Positions 19,955 through 32,729 are shown, counted from the first letter of the stretch. The stretch is 64,000 bases of DNA from Panagrolaimus kolymaensis (GCA_028622995.1 JAJQJQ010000061.1:992001-1056000); one strand, 5' to 3'. Translations and numbers: made by a program. The notes: generated from the sequence alone by a model not told the origin.

Positions 19955-21828
19955 GTTGAGTCGGGGAAGGGAGCGCGCGATCTCTTTTTTTTTTATCGGC
20001 TGGTATATTCATAGATTTAATCATATCTTCTGGGGCTGAAATTTTGCAGGCTTATTAGTGACCACCTATAGAATATATCTGTAAAGAAATCCAGAAAAAA
20101 AACCGTATAAATCGAGAGTAATTAAATAAACAATGTCCAAAAAAAATATGTCTGTCAGTTTGTCCGTCACAAATCCTAACACGAAAAGAGTACAAATGAA
20201 AGCTTTACTTCCTTTGAGTATTTTTTTTGATAGCTCTTTGTAATTTTTATGATTTTTTGATTGAGATTGGTTTTGATAAATTAAAATATTGATTTATTAA
20301 TCCTAATGCAAAATACTTTAAAATTTATTTTCCATTAACACCCAGGAATGCATATAACACAAATATTTACTATTTTTTCTGCTCATAAAGGTCGCATTTC
20401 ACAAATATTTTTTACTAATAATTTTCCAATATTTTAAACGTTATATTTTTTCAAGTTTTTTTATTTCTAATTTTTATTTGGGTAAAACAAGATTTTTAAA
20501 AAAGATTACAGACAATTTAAATAATAATTAGTAAAAAATGCAAAAGCTTATGATCTTTTTCGATAAAGAAGCATGCGATAATCAGTGATATATGTTAAAA
20601 TACTTCGGCGATGTTCGATTCGATTATCGTCGAGTACTTTCTACCCATTTTGATTTCTTGCTTCGTATTTTTATCTCAAAACTTAACTAATTGATAATGG
20701 ATGTTAAGAAAATAAATTTGTCCTATCGGAATAATATTTTTCAACTCCTCCAATGGGGCATTTAGTGCCTTCAGGTACTTATTATAACGATGTTTTATGC
20801 ATAAAGCACTTTTTTCCAAAGTTTTTTCCTTCAGGTCTTTTTCCCGTTTTTTTACTAAGCAAAACTTAAACGAATAAAGATGCAATTACCTTTCTTTTTT
20901 TAATGCAAAATCATAAAAAGTTAGTGTATGTGTGAGCTAAATATTGTTATCTTCCCAATTGAGTAATCGGTCATTGAGAGAAGCTAGATGTTAGAAATTT
21001 ACTAATAAATATATATTCATCGCGCCATTTTTTTTTATGGTATCGAGATTGTCACATCATTGGTAACAATCTCTTCGAGCTCAATAAAAGAATAGAAATC
21101 ATTACTATTACAAGGCTAAAAGCCAAAAAAGGTTGAAGTTGAGTCTTGAGTCAATAAAAGCAGGGCAATCAATACAAGTCCAAGTCAATAAAAGCAGGGC
21201 AATCTCAAAGATTCTAACCGACTCAACTTCGTGGCCCAAAAAAATTTTTTACTCTCTAACTTTTTATATATTTCTTTGATAAATATTTACTATACCTATT
21301 AATTTAAATTAATCATCAAAATTAGTTAATTCAAACAAAGCTAATTGTTTCTTACCAGTTCATCTTTTATGTGTTCTTCCATTATATTTTAAATTAATAT
21401 TTTTCAAAGATAATAAAACTCTAGATAAATCAATGCCTTTAAGAAATTTTATTAAAGCTTGCTAGTTACCTATTTTTAAATATTTTTCAAATAATGTACC
21501 TTCGTAAACATATTAACACATCTAAAACTTAATCTTGCTTATGTTTTCAAGCTTTATTTAAAATCCGAATATCGCTTTATTTCACCGTTAACTTAGCACG
21601 AAGTTTATAAATGACAAATCTCCTCATTGAAATGGAAGCGAATAAAATTTATTCAAACTTACAACATTTTTTTTTTCAATTTTTTTTGGGCCACGAAGTT
21701 GAGTCGGTTAGAATCTTTGAGATTGCCCTGCTTTTATTGACTTGGACTTGTATTGATTGCCCTGCTTTTATTGACTCAAGACTCAACTTCAACCTTTTTT
21801 GGCTTTTAGCCTTGTAATAGTAATGATT
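19890..21828. mobile_element. Composite insertion in receptor exon 2
   Basis: The sequence between the two halves of exon 2. The left end begins GGGGCCAGCGT; the right end is a fold-back element. ATT flanks both sides (19887-19889 and 21826-21828), a possible 3-bp duplication, though the last bases may belong to the fold-back's own end. The middle (about 19990-21090) is non-coding and unrecognised. Confidence 0.55.
21095..21828. mobile_element. Fold-back DNA element with about 150-bp inverted arms
   Basis: The left arm starts AATCATTACTATTACAAGGC (21095 on) and runs to the segment ending near 21245; the right arm at about 21682-21828 is its inverse. The arms contain an internal direct duplication of a 30-bp piece (CAATAAAAGCAGGGCAATC). 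Long arms with a short AT-rich centre are typical of non-autonomous fold-back/MITE elements. There is no coding capacity. Confidence 0.75.
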
Positions 21829-22321
21829 AACTTTAGCTTCAACGATTATTTTGCTTTTATCACCATTTGTAATTTATGGATATCAAATAATAAAATTTTT
21901 ATTAAACAATGATAAAAACATACCTCTTTTTAATGAAAATTATTACGCATTAGCAATGATATTAACCATTTTCTTCACTGTATTAATCTTGATTATAGTA
22001 ATTTTCTCTGTTGTAAAATCACGAGATCAAACATATTCGGTGGCTGCTAAAACTGAAAGATGGCTTATTCTTCAAGCTTTATTTTCCGCAATGATTTTAA
22101 TTGGATGTTATATTTTACAATGGTTTTTAGGTCATTCAAATTTGGATGAAAGTTTTAAAAAAATTCTGTTAAACGTGATTTTAATACTTTATAATCTTCA
22201 TTTATACTCAATAATTGTTCCCCATTTTGTTTTTAGTCCAAGATATCGAAAAGCATTTATTAAATTTTATGTAATGCTGTTTTTAGGCAAAAATTATTTT
22301 AACAAAATTACTTTTATTTAA

Positions 22322-22907
22322 TAACGTTATATTACTACCATTCCACGAACATTTTAAATAATTATAAAAACCACATTTTTCTAGGTAGTTATTAATTTAA
22401 AAGTTTTTAAGTTTCTTCTAATTATTTTTTTTTCTTTGTGCTTATGAACTTTTATAAAAGCTTAAAGGACCGTATTCATTTGATACTTTTTTCAAACTTC
22501 GCGGCTGGATATTCGACGACACAAGCGCTCACAACTAGCTTGGTCGATATGCTTTAGTTTTTAATAAACAAATACACAAAAAAAGTACTTCTTTGAGAAG
22601 TAAATTTTTAATTTTTTATTAAAAATTGAAATAAAAAAAGTCCACAACCTTTTCCTTTTGGCTGACAAATCTGTTTAATTAAGGAAAATACAAAAAAACT
22701 TTTTTTATATTAGCTTTTTATATTCTTCTCACATGTAAATCTTTTCTTCTTTGGCTATGGCTATTTTGTTTGTAGTCGAAAATTAAATACAAAAGTTAAA
22801 CAGAATTTGGTGAATTAAATTTTTTAATTAACCTTTCTAAATAAATATTAATTAACCAAATATATTTCTTTCTTTTTTTTGTTTATATTTTTTAAAAAAA
22901 AGCAGGT
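22322..22907. other. Intergenic between receptors
   Basis: AT-rich spacer with no supported gene. Confidence 0.5.
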
Positions 22908-23820
22908 ATGTCATGGTTTTCCTTATTGTTAATGGTATTTACGGGAATAATTGAAATATTACTCATAACATTCTTAATTTCAAATTTCTTTAAAGCTTCT
23001 TCGCCATTTAAAACCGCATATTTTATTTTTTTGGGAAATGAATATTTTATTGAGGCTTTTTTATATTTTATTTGGATAATAGACATAATAATTCCTAACC
23101 AAACAACGGAAAAATGTTTATTAATGTTGCATTGTTATGTTTCATTTTTTCTTCCCACATGGAGTTTACTTTTAACCTGCAATCGATGTACAGCCCTTGT
23201 GGTTCCAATGAAGCATCAATATATAGGTTTTTAAAGCTTCCTATAATTATTTAAATTTTCGTTATCGTCAGATTTGCTCTAATCGGTTAACTTGTTTATC
23301 TACAATTATTTTGCTTATATCGCCTTTTATTTTTTATGGATATCAAATGATAGAATTTTTATTATTAAATAATAATAACAATTTGATTTTCAAAGAAAAT
23401 TATCAAAATCTTGCAATGATTGTAACCATATTTTTTCTCTTTGTTAGTTACTATAATTATAATTTTCTCTGTTATAAAATCACTAAATCAAACATTTTCT
23501 GTGGCAGCAAAAACTGAACGATGGCTAATTTTTCAAGCTTTGTTTTGAGCTTTTACCCTTATTGGAGCGTATATTTTAGTATGGTTGATTAAGCTCCCAA
23601 GAATAAATGAAACACTCATAGGAATTATAGCATATATGATGGAATTATATATCTGCTTCATATGTATTCAATAATTATTCTACATTTTGTTTTTAGTCCT
23701 CGATTTTGTAAAGCATTTTTTAAATTTTATTCAAATTTGTTTGTGGCAAAAACGTATTTAGCTAAAGTTACTTTTATTCAACATCGTAACATTGGTATTC
23801 TTCGAACATCTAAAACATGA
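22908..23820 (+). pseudogene. Srg/Srv-like 7TM chemoreceptor pseudogene
   Basis: A paralogue of its neighbours, decayed in several places. Exon 1 (to 23222) lacks the usual MEAAN start and begins at the internal MSWFSLLLMVFTG. Its donor is ATAGGT where the paralogues have GTAAGT or GTGAGC. Exon 2 (from 23272, ICSNRLTCLSTIILL) shifts frame near 23445, has an in-frame TGA at about 23547 and a further shift near 23640, yet still ends with the family tail (FSPR.., FIQHRNIGILRTSKT) at 23820. The Trp of the IWS motif is Cys here. Multiple independent lesions mean it is not functional. Confidence 0.85.
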
Positions 23821-23964
23821 AAATGTACTTTTTTCAAGATAGACTATGCGAAATTTTAAATTAAAAGTTTTCCAATTCCTCGTAAATTAAGTTTTGCGTA
23901 CCTTAATCATAATAAACTAATTTTCGGTTCCTATGAACTTTAATTATTTATTTTTGTTTACCTA

Positions 23965-24627
23965 TGTTAGGTCCCAGTAGTCTGCGCATGACTCCGGCCT
24001 ACGAGCAAGTGGTATGCTATCCTCATAGAGCTATCTCAGGTTTATTATCACGTTACATTACAAACTACAAACATACAAATATATAATCATAACATCCTAG
24101 GCTGATCAGGCTTATAAGGGACAACTAATATAAAGAGGAGCAAAAGGGGAATGATATTTATATAGCGCTTCATGGCCAAAACCATCGACAAAGGAATGAG
24201 TAAAGTATGGCTGCTTATATAGTTTCTCCGTGAATGTGTTGGAATGGGTTCAGGGCATGACATTGCTGCTTGAATGAGGTTTATCTGGTCTTGAATGTTG
24301 TTTAACGTGGAGCAGAAAGTCGTGTGCTAATATACGTTCATGTCTGCTTCAAATATAGTTTCAGGCTTAATATCTTGCAGGTTTTGCAGGAATGAATCAG
24401 GAAGTATAATTATAGTATAATAGATAGATGCCATGGGTGTAACGTTGTTGAGGTTTAAGCGGGGTTAAATATGCTTTAGGCCTGGATGTTTTGCAGAGGT
24501 TGCAATAAATGAGGCACGCGCACGTAGGCGCTTGAAATGGCTGCAGTTTCTAGTCCATGCTTGCCTGCAGTGCACAAGCTGGTGTGTTATTAAAATGAGG
24601 GCGCTCCCTAACCGGAGTTACCTAACA
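23965..24627. mobile_element. Solo LTR with 4-bp target-site duplication
   Basis: The 663-bp element begins TGTTAGGT and ends ACCTAACA, the inverted TG...CA ends of an LTR. It is flanked by CCTA on both sides (23961-23964 and 24628-24631). It is GC-richer than its surroundings and has no coding region. It is unrelated to the LTRs at 44900/49501. It is the likely product of LTR-LTR recombination after loss of the internal part. Confidence 0.75.
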
Positions 24628-24631
24628 CCTA

Positions 24632-25409
24632 CTTACTTTATCAGATATTTTTTTTATAACTGCTTCTTTGAATAAATTTTTTATAATTGTTTTACACTTT
24701 TATAACTTTTTTTTTATCGTGTTTGTACTTTAAGAAAAAATAAATTTTATTTTTGATTATTTGGAAATTTTTAATTATGTTTGATGGTTTTATTTCCTTG
24801 TTTATGTTAAACCAAAACAATGTTCTAAATTCTAGGAACATAATAAAAATTTTTATAATTTTTTTTTCTCATATCAACTAATAATTAGCAATGTACATAA
24901 GTTGTAAAGTGTCCATAAAAGATTGTCTTTTGGTTGAAAAGTAAATAAATAAAATTATTTAATAAATTTCTAAACACTTTTTTTTTTATGGAAATTGTCT
25001 ACAACTCAAGACTATACAATAATTTTCCTTTGATAATTTTTTTTGTCGTTGTAAACTGGCCATAAATGCAATTTATATTTGGATGAAGGCGGAAAGCTAC
25101 AGTTCGAAATTTTTTTTAACACAAATAAAAAAAGGAAAAAGAACAAGAAAAATTGAAAAAAAAATTAATTTCCTATTTAGTCACAGAAGAAAGCTATAAA
25201 TTCCAGGAACATAAAAATAATAAAAAATTTTGTATTTACTTTTTTTTCTTCTTCTCATTGGCGGATATAATTTTCAATGGATTCGTATACTATCAAAAAG
25301 ACGCAGTAAAAGCAAGCTACACATTTTTGAATAAAAACTTTTTCTTTTGAATATATTATTCCTAAATATTTATTTCTTTCGGATTTCTTTTTTGTCTTTT
25401 TTCTTTTTG
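24632..25409. other. Upstream spacer of intact receptor
   Basis: AT-rich. The 65-codon frame at 25153-25350 has no family match. No gene supported. Confidence 0.45.
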
Positions 25410-26329
25410 ATGGAAGAAGCAAATTTTATGTCATGGCTTTCATTTTTGTTAATGATTTTAACCATGACCGTGGAAATATTATTGGTAATATTTTTGATAT
25501 CCAATTTCTTTAAAACTTCACCACAGTTTAAATCTGCATATTTTATTTTTTTGGGAACTGGATATTTTTTGGAAGCTCTTTTTTATTTTCTTGCGATAAT
25601 AAACACACTAATTCACAACAAGACAATCGGGATAATATTATTCATTTTGCAATGTTATTCTTCATTTTTTCTTCCAATATGGAATTTGCTTTTAGCTTTG
25701 AATCGATGTACTGCCCTTGCTTTTCCAATCAAACATAAATCTGTAAGTTTTTTAGTGTACTATCACCAATTATAAATTTTGTTTCCCTACAGATATGGTC
25801 CAATAGATTAATATGTTTATCTACAATTATTTTACTTATATCCCCTTTTATTTTTTATGGATATCAAATGGTTGTATTGTTATTAAATATGGAAAATATT
25901 TCTATTTTTCATAAAGATTATCGAACTCGAGCAATGATAGTTACTATAATTTTTAGTTTATTAGTTATAATAATTGTTATATTTTCTGTTATAATATCAA
26001 GGAAACAAGCATATTCGGTGGCTGCCAAAAGTGAAAAATGGTTAATTTTTCTAGCTTTATTTTCTGCTATCACGCTTATTGGAGTTTATTTTTTGTTTTG
26101 GATTATTAGCATACCCGGAATAAATCGAACAATCGTGAGAGGTATATTCGATATGACTGGAGTTTTATTTCTACTACATATGTATTCCATAATTATTCCG
26201 CATTTTGTATTTAGTCCAAGATATCGAAAAGCATTTATCAAATTTTATGTTAATATTTGTTTCCGGAAAAATGATGTAAACAAAATTATCATTGTCTCGC
26301 AACTTCACACTACTATTCCGCGAACTTAA
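25410..26329 (+). CDS. Serpentine 7TM chemoreceptor, Srg/Srv-like (intact)
   Basis: Two exons, 25410-25742 and 25793-26329, joined by a 50-bp GT-AG intron (GTAAGT ... CCCTACAG), encode 289 aa. The start MEEANFMSWLSFLLM is shared with the paralogues. Membrane segments follow in the usual seven-helix order. The helix-3 end reads LLALNRCTALAFPIKHKS, then IWSNRL after the intron. The C-terminal motif FSPRYRKAFIKFY follows helix 7. These are hallmarks of nematode Srg-superfamily chemoreceptors, GPCRs acting in sensory cilia. Srg versus Srv cannot be decided by eye. It is the only undamaged copy in the 19-26 kb cluster. I saw no promoter signature. Confidence 0.8.
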
Positions 26330-26344
26330 TTAATTACGATACCC

Positions 26345-26646
26345 TTTTCACCGAATTTAATTTTTCAAACTTTATTATCGGCTTTTACATTAATTGGAAT
26401 TTCTTTTTTAAAATTATTTATTCACCAAGCTAGCATGAATCTATCGCTTAAAATGGCTATGGTAGATGTTATTGGTCTCATATACCTGCTTCATATATTC
26501 TATAATTATTCCACATTTTGTTTTTAGTACCAGATATCGAAAGGCATTTATCCAATTTTATGGAAATTTAATTTTAAGAAAAAATTATTCGAACAAAATT
26601 ACTTTTGTCGAAGCCCGTCATCCTACTATTCCACGAACTTCATAAT
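26345..26646 (+). pseudogene. 3' fragment of another Srg/Srv-like receptor
   Basis: Directly behind the intact gene lies a decayed second-exon end: FQTLLSAFTLIGIS, then after frame changes IIPHFVFSTRYRKAF and IPRTS before TAA. It lacks exon 1 and the first half of exon 2. It is a remnant of tandem duplication. Confidence 0.75.
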
Positions 26647-26904
26647 TAATTAAAAGGTTTCCTTTTTTCTCATAAAAAAATAATTTTTGATGTCTTCAAA
26701 CTTTTTTACTATGTTTTTTTATTTTCTTTCCCCGTAACATTTTATAATTATTACTTTGAATTAATTTTCATTTATTTCCATCCATCCATAACAAAAAATT
26801 GAAAAACTTTCGATCTATAAAATCCTCCTTTTTAATTTGGAGTGTCGTGTCTGTTTGTTTGTATGTCGGTTCTGCTTTTGTTTTGTTTTGTCCCGATAGT
26901 CTAG

Positions 26905-28985
26905 ATCACACATGGGCGTGTAGGTACCTTAGATTTTGAAAATTTTGCTGCCTATAAATGAGCAAAGGGTTCTCCCTGTGCTTTTTTCTTAATTTTTTTT
27001 CTCATATTCGGCAATTTAACTCACCCCCAATGTTCTAATTTTGCGAATTTAAAAATCGAAAATTGGCATGCTAGACTTTTTATTTTTTTTAAAGTTTATA
27101 ATCATTTTTTGCATCTAAAATACTTCAAACTTAATAATCTTTAAAAGCTGAAGATAGATTAGTTAAACGAATTTAATATTTTTTTAATATCATTTAGCTC
27201 TTTGCAAAGCTAAAGAATTTTAATTTTTTTTTTTTAAGTTTTCAGAAGCATGTGATTAACTGGTTTTAAAAAGTTGGTTTAGTTGTCTATTAGTCATTCA
27301 ATTTAAATTATATGGCCGAGTTATTCGAGATAAAAAAATTCAGATCTAATTTTCTTTTTCACAAATATTAATCAAGTTTGGAAAGCTTGATGAAGCAACT
27401 AAAAGTTTTGTCTTTGCCGTAATTTACATACGGTGATTGAGAAAAATCATCAATAATCTGGAAAATTAAAAAGCGAATAGGATCAATTCGATTTTAAAAA
27501 TCGTTAAATAGTTGCTCATAAAGTATTTTTAAAAATTTTAAGAATTTCTTAATAACAATAAATAAATTATAAGACTTTTTGTTAAAAAAAATAATTATGT
27601 TTTCGTAAATATTAAAGAAAAGTTAGCAATTTAGATATTGTTCAGCTTACTTTATTAGTAAAAAAATAAATGCTTCATTTAACATTTGCATTTTTCGATT
27701 TAACTTTAATCAATAAAGAGTTTAGCTGTTAAATGAGAATCATTTTTAGTTTAGACCATTCAAAAGTAGAACAATTTTACAAGAATTATTAAAATTTCAG
27801 ATTTTTTTCTAACACTGATATAGTCGAATCCAAAAAAGGAGGAGTATGTGCTCAAAACTACACCAACCCTTTTTTAAACTTTCATAACTTTCGTTTAAAT
27901 TATTTCTTTAATTAAAACCTTATCCAAAAAGCAACGTTTCAAAAAGCTGGAGTACCACAATTTCGAGATGTAAATAAATATTGTATATTATTTTTTTGAA
28001 AAAAAATTAGGATATTACCACGACTTTAATATATTATGCGATTAGTAGAAAATAAAAATTAAGAAAATTTTTAAGTTCTTGGAACCGCATTCCTCCATCT
28101 TATGATATTCTTTGGAAATCGTAAATTTTTTAAAACCTAATTGTGGATCGCAATTTACAATTAATCAATTTCTCTAAAATATTATTTTTGCTCTCTTACC
28201 TTACATACTGCAAAAATTTTCAAATGCAAATTTCGAGAGAGAAAAATCGAAAAAAAAAATTTCAAATGCGGGATGGGATGCTCAAAGTAAAGAAGTTCCT
28301 TTTAATGTATGAAAGCAAATGAAATCATTTGAATATTTCAAAAAAAAAAACTTAAATTTTTTCGTACTTCAAAGCAAAAAAATTACTCGTAAACGTGTCA
28401 AAAAAAGTTTTAGATTGTTTATATTTTTGGCTTCATGATTCAATAAATTGCTGCTTATCAATGAAAGCGCGTGTGCAATCATTGCTGCCTTTAAACAAGT
28501 TAAAGGCAGCAGCAAATCCAATTTTTAAATAAATCCTAAGGCCTAAAACATGGTTGCCTTAAAATAAATTAATAGGCAGCAAACGGTGCGTTTTAACATT
28601 TTGTTAAAATTCAGAAACCATTGCTGTCTTTGAATTAATTCATAGACAGCACTAACAGCCGTCTATTAAAAATATTCCTATACAGCAGCATTGATGCCTA
28701 AGAAGAAATCATAGGCAGCAAGCGCCATGCCTATAAATAATATAAAGGTAAAAGAGCACATTATTAACTTATATTCCATGTTCTTTTTCATTTTTCTTTT
28801 CCTTTTTTCTTTTCTTTTTTCTTTCCTCTTTCTTTTTTTATTACTTTCTCTCATTTACACCATTTTTTCTCAACTTTTTTAATTTTTTTCTTGTTTTGCT
28901 TGCTGTCTATCTCCAAAATCTCATGCTGCCTGCTGCCTATAAGATACCTGAAAAGGTACCCAAAGGTACCCAATGCCCATGTGTG
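26905..28985. mobile_element. Non-autonomous hAT-like DNA element, copy A
   Basis: The 2081-bp element is bounded by inverted ends CACACATGGGC ... GCCCATGTGTG and flanked by the 8-bp direct repeat GTCTAGAT (26897-26904 and 28986-28993). GGTACCTT motifs repeat inverted near the ends. The right part has repeated GGCAGCA/TGCTGCC pieces. No transposase frame is visible. An 8-bp duplication fits hAT (P or Merlin-type elements are alternatives). A second, nearly identical copy lies at 39363-41436. Confidence 0.85.
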
Positions 28986-28993
28986 GTCTAGAT

Positions 28994-29199
28994 CAGTTTT
29001 TTACGCTGATTCCGAATATGTTAGTCTCACGCTTCGGAGAGTCAAATATGTCCATGTTTTGACCAATTTAAATTTGCATTTTTTGAAATTTTCTTGACAC
29101 GAAAGTTTCCCTTTGTGTTTTTTCTGTTGCATTTTTGGAAGTGAAAAATTTGTTTTTCTCTGATTGTCTGCATAGTTGTTTTTGGTAGGATATTTGATT
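28994..29199. other. Right flank of hAT-like copy A
   Basis: No gene supported. It grades into the minisatellite. Confidence 0.4.
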
Positions 29200-31370
29200 G
29201 TGTTTGGGTTAATATTTAGTTTTTTTGGGTGGAGATTTAGTTATTTTTGGTGAGATGTAAGATGGTTTTCGGGTGGAGATTTAGTTGTTTTTGGTGAGAT
29301 GTAAGATGGTTTTTGGGTGAATGTTTAGTTATTTTAGGTGGGATGTTTAGGTGGAGATTTAGTTATTTTTGGTGAGATGTAAGATGGTTTTTGGGTGAAT
29401 GTTTAGTTATTTTAGGTGGGATGTTTAGGTGGAGATTTAGTTATTTTTGGTGAGATGTAAGATGGTTTTTGGGTGAATGTTTAGTTATTTTAGGTGGGAT
29501 GTTTAGGTGGAGATTTAGTTATTTTTGGTGAGATGTAAGATGGTTTTTGGGTGAATGTTTAGTTATTTTAGGTGGGATGTTTAGGTGGAGATTTAGTTAT
29601 TTTTGGTGAGATGTAAGATGGTTTTTGGGTGAATGTTTAGTTATTTTAGGTGGGATGTTTAGGTGGAGATTTAGTTGTTTTTGGTGAGATGTAAGATGGT
29701 TTTCGGGTGGAGATTTAGTTGTTTTTGGTGAGATGTAAGATGGTTTTCGGGTGGAGATTTAGTTATTTTTGGTGAGATGTAAGATGGTTTTCGGGTGGAG
29801 ATTTAGTTATTTTTGGTGAGATGTAAGATGATGTTTGGGTGGAGATTTAGTTGTTTTTGGTGAGATGTAAGATGGTTTTCGGGTGGAGATTTAGTTGTTT
29901 TTGGTGAGATGTAAGATGGTTTTTGGGTGAATGTTTAGTTATTTTAGGTGGGATGTTTAGGTGGAGATTTAGTTATTTTTGGTGAGATGTAAGATGGTTT
30001 TTGGGTGAATGTTTAGTTATTTTAGGTGGGATGTTTAGGTGGAGATTTAGTTATTTTTGGTGAGATGTAAGATGGTTTTTGGGTGAATGTTTAGTTATTT
30101 TAGGTGGGATGTTTAGGTGGAGATTTAGTTGTTTTTGGTGAGATGTAAGATGGTTTTCGGGTGGAGATTTAGTTATTTTTGGTGAGATGTAAGATGGTTT
30201 TCGGGTGGAGATTTAGTTATTTTTGGTGAGATGTAAGATGGTTTTCGGGTGGAGATTTAGTTATTTTTGGTGAGATGTAAGATGGTTTTCGGGTGGAGAT
30301 TTAGTTATTTTTGGTGAGATGTAAGATGATGTTTGGGTGGAGATTTAGTTGTTTTTGGTGAGATGTATGATGATGTTTGGGTGAATGTTTAGTTATTTTT
30401 GGTGGGATGTTTGGGTGGAGAATTAGTTATTTTTGGTGAGATGTAAGATGGTTTTCGGGTGGAGATTTAGTTGTTTTTGGTGGGATGTAAGATGGTTTTT
30501 GGGTGAATGTTTAGTTATTTTTGGTGAGATGTAAGATGGTTTTCGGGTGGAGATTTAGTTATTTTTGGTGGGATGTTTGGGTGGAGATTTAGTTGTTTTT
30601 GGTGAGATGTAAGATGGTTTTCGGCTGAAGATTTAATTGTTTTTGGTGGGATGTTTGGGTGGAGATTTAGTTGTTTTTGGTGAGATGTAAGATGGTTTTC
30701 GGCTGAAGATTTAATTGTTTTTGGTGGGATGTTTGGGTGGAGATTTAGTTATTTTTGGTGAGATGTAAGATGGTTTTCGGGTGGAGATTTAGTTATTTTT
30801 GGTGAGATGTAAGATGGTTTTCGGGTGGAGATTTAGTTATTTTTGGTGAGATGTAAGATGGTTTTCGGGTGGAGATTTAGTTGTTTTTGGTGGGATGTAA
30901 GATGGTTTTTGGGTGAATGTTTAGTTATTTTTGGTGAGATGTAAGATGGTTTTCGGCTGAAGATTTAATTGTTTTTGGTGGGATGTTTGGGTGGAGATTT
31001 AGTTATTTTTGGTGAGATGTAAGATGGTTTTCGGGTGGAGATTTAGTTATTTTTGGTGGGATGTTTGGGTGGAGATTTAGTTGTTTTTGGTGAGATGTAA
31101 GATGGTTTTCGGCTGAAGATTTAATTGTTTTTGGTGGGATGTTTGGGTGGAGATTTAGTTATTTTTGGTGAGATGTAAGATGGTTTTCGGGTGGAGATTT
31201 AGTTATTTTTGGTGGGATGTTTGGGTGGAGATTTAGTTGTTTTTGGTGAGATGTAAGATGGTTTTCGGGTGGAGATTTAGTTGTTTTTGGTGGGATGTTT
31301 GGGTGGAGATTTAGTTGTTTTTGGTGGAATGTTTGATGTTGTTTTCGGGTTGATATTTAATGATGTTTGG
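29200..31370. repeat. 44-bp minisatellite array, 2.2 kb
   Basis: Tandem copies of a unit of about 44 bp built around GGTGAGATGTAAGATGG and GGTGGAGATTTAGTT. Several variants alternate: TTATTTTTGG/TTGTTTTTGG, a GAATGTTTAG form and a GGCTGAAGATTTAATTG form. Groups of variants recur in blocks, so expansion proceeded in higher-order steps (clear for repeated blocks at 29340-29660 and 30600-31250). G and T lie on this strand, C and A on the other: strong strand asymmetry. Confidence 0.9.
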
Positions 31371-31860
31371 GTTAAAATGCGGTTTGGGACCCGAAGAACC
31401 CAAATGTGATTAGGAATGGACCCCGAAGGGGTTGTTAATATGTATGTTGCCGAATATGAGAGATGGAAAGCATGACCCAGAAAACTCATTGAATATTCCT
31501 AATGATTTTTTTGTAAAATTTAGGAGGTCTGCCGAAGGCAGGGCTCCAAAATTTACCATGAAAATGGAAAGTAAGCCCTAGACTCTGTTGTTTATTTTAA
31601 TTGTATTGTTGTAGACACGCATTGATGTTTTCGTACTCTTTTTTTCCCAATTTTGCACCCTCAAAAAAACACATAATCTCCCCTTTAATAATTTTTTAGA
31701 ATTCCTTAAAACAGATTCACTCTCTAGGTTTCTCAAAAAATATCTTAAAGTGTACAATCTCCACGTTTTGTTTTGATTGTAAAAATGTAACGGTTTCGAA
31801 GATTTTCTTTGTGTGATTGTTTGTTTTGTTTGAGGGACTTACCGAAGGTAAGGCCCCAAT
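31371..31860. other. Region with three GAA-triloop hairpins
   Basis: Three short perfect hairpins with the loop GAA: ACCCC-GAA-GGGGT (31420-31432), CTGCC-GAA-GGCAG (31529-31541) and CTTACC-GAA-GGTAAG (31838-31852). The second is flanked by AAATTTAGGAG/CTCCAAAATTT and the third by GGG/CCC, so the stems extend with small bulges. No gene supported. Confidence 0.6.
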
Positions 31861-32729
31861 GTTCTTGTTTATTAATAAAAGGAAACAATTATTTTCGACC
31901 AAAAACCACAATACTAAAAATGCCAAAAGATGAAGTATTGTAAAAAGTTTTAAAATTTATGAATTTATTATTTGTCTTAAAAACGACAATTGTACCTATA
32001 AACAGCAAATTAAGCGAACACAAAAAAATCGAGGAATTAACTAAATTATATTTAAATGTACTTTTTTCCATGGTAATCCGAGGGTTCATTATTCTAATTA
32101 ATCTTGTTGAAATCTGTGGTAAAAATTTCAGGTCAAGAAAGCCTCCATTGCAAACAGGCTTCCGGTAATCGAATTTGACAAAAAAATGCATTATAATTGA
32201 CTACTTAAAAACCCAAACCTATTTAATTAGAATTTTTTCATGTTTTTTTTGTTGTTGCTTTTCTCCAAATCATTTTTATTGGTTAAAAAGGTGAAAAAGC
32301 TTTCAAAGGCTGCCAAAAATAAAAGTTTCTGCTATCATTAAAAAAATCAAAAGCAGCCGTAAAAAAACATATGCTATTGCTTTAAAAATTGTAAGCCTTT
32401 GCAATTAAGAAACCAAATTGTTGTCTTTGATGTGTAAGCAGCAACATTTCTGCAGAAAACGAAATTGAAACATGAATCAAGCTAAAAATGCAAAGCATGA
32501 GTTAAAAGGATGAATAAGACAAAGTTTGAAAAAAAGAAAAGAAAGTGAGACTTAAAGTTTGATTCATCAGAGAAAGTTTAAAAGCAACAAATTATTTATG
32601 TTTTTGAATCATTTCTTTATTCTTTTTTTTGTTAAGTTTCTTTTATATTTATAATTCGAAACATAAATAAAAAATTTATTAATAAATTCTACTAAAACTA
32701 AATCGAAGTAGCTGATAGAATTTAAAAAA
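31861..32729. other. Intergenic, no supported gene
   Basis: AT-rich. The opposing frames near 31889-32191 overlap each other and match no family. Confidence 0.45.

Larger units (their letters stand above)
19464..22321 (+). pseudogene. Srg/Srv-like 7TM chemoreceptor, split by 1.9-kb insertion
   Basis: Exon 1 (19464-19796) encodes MEAANFISSMTYLLL and the first three membrane segments, with the motif LLAINRCTAIVVPMKHKS at its end and donor GTGAGC. Exon 2 begins at 19873 with codons for IWSTKL but is cut after 17 bp (19889). It resumes at 21829 (TLASTIILLLSPF...) and ends in FSPRYRKAFIKFY. Joining 19889 to 21829 keeps the frame and gives a 280-aa receptor, close to the intact paralogues of 288-289 aa. 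The product would be a chemosensory GPCR in a sensory-neuron membrane. The insertion sits in coding sequence, so the gene is broken as it stands unless the insert is removed or spliced out. Confidence 0.8.

Noticed and set aside
24024..24640. Possible non-coding RNA gene in the GC-richer stretch
   Set aside because: TG/CA inverted ends and the CCTA duplication explain it better as a solo LTR.
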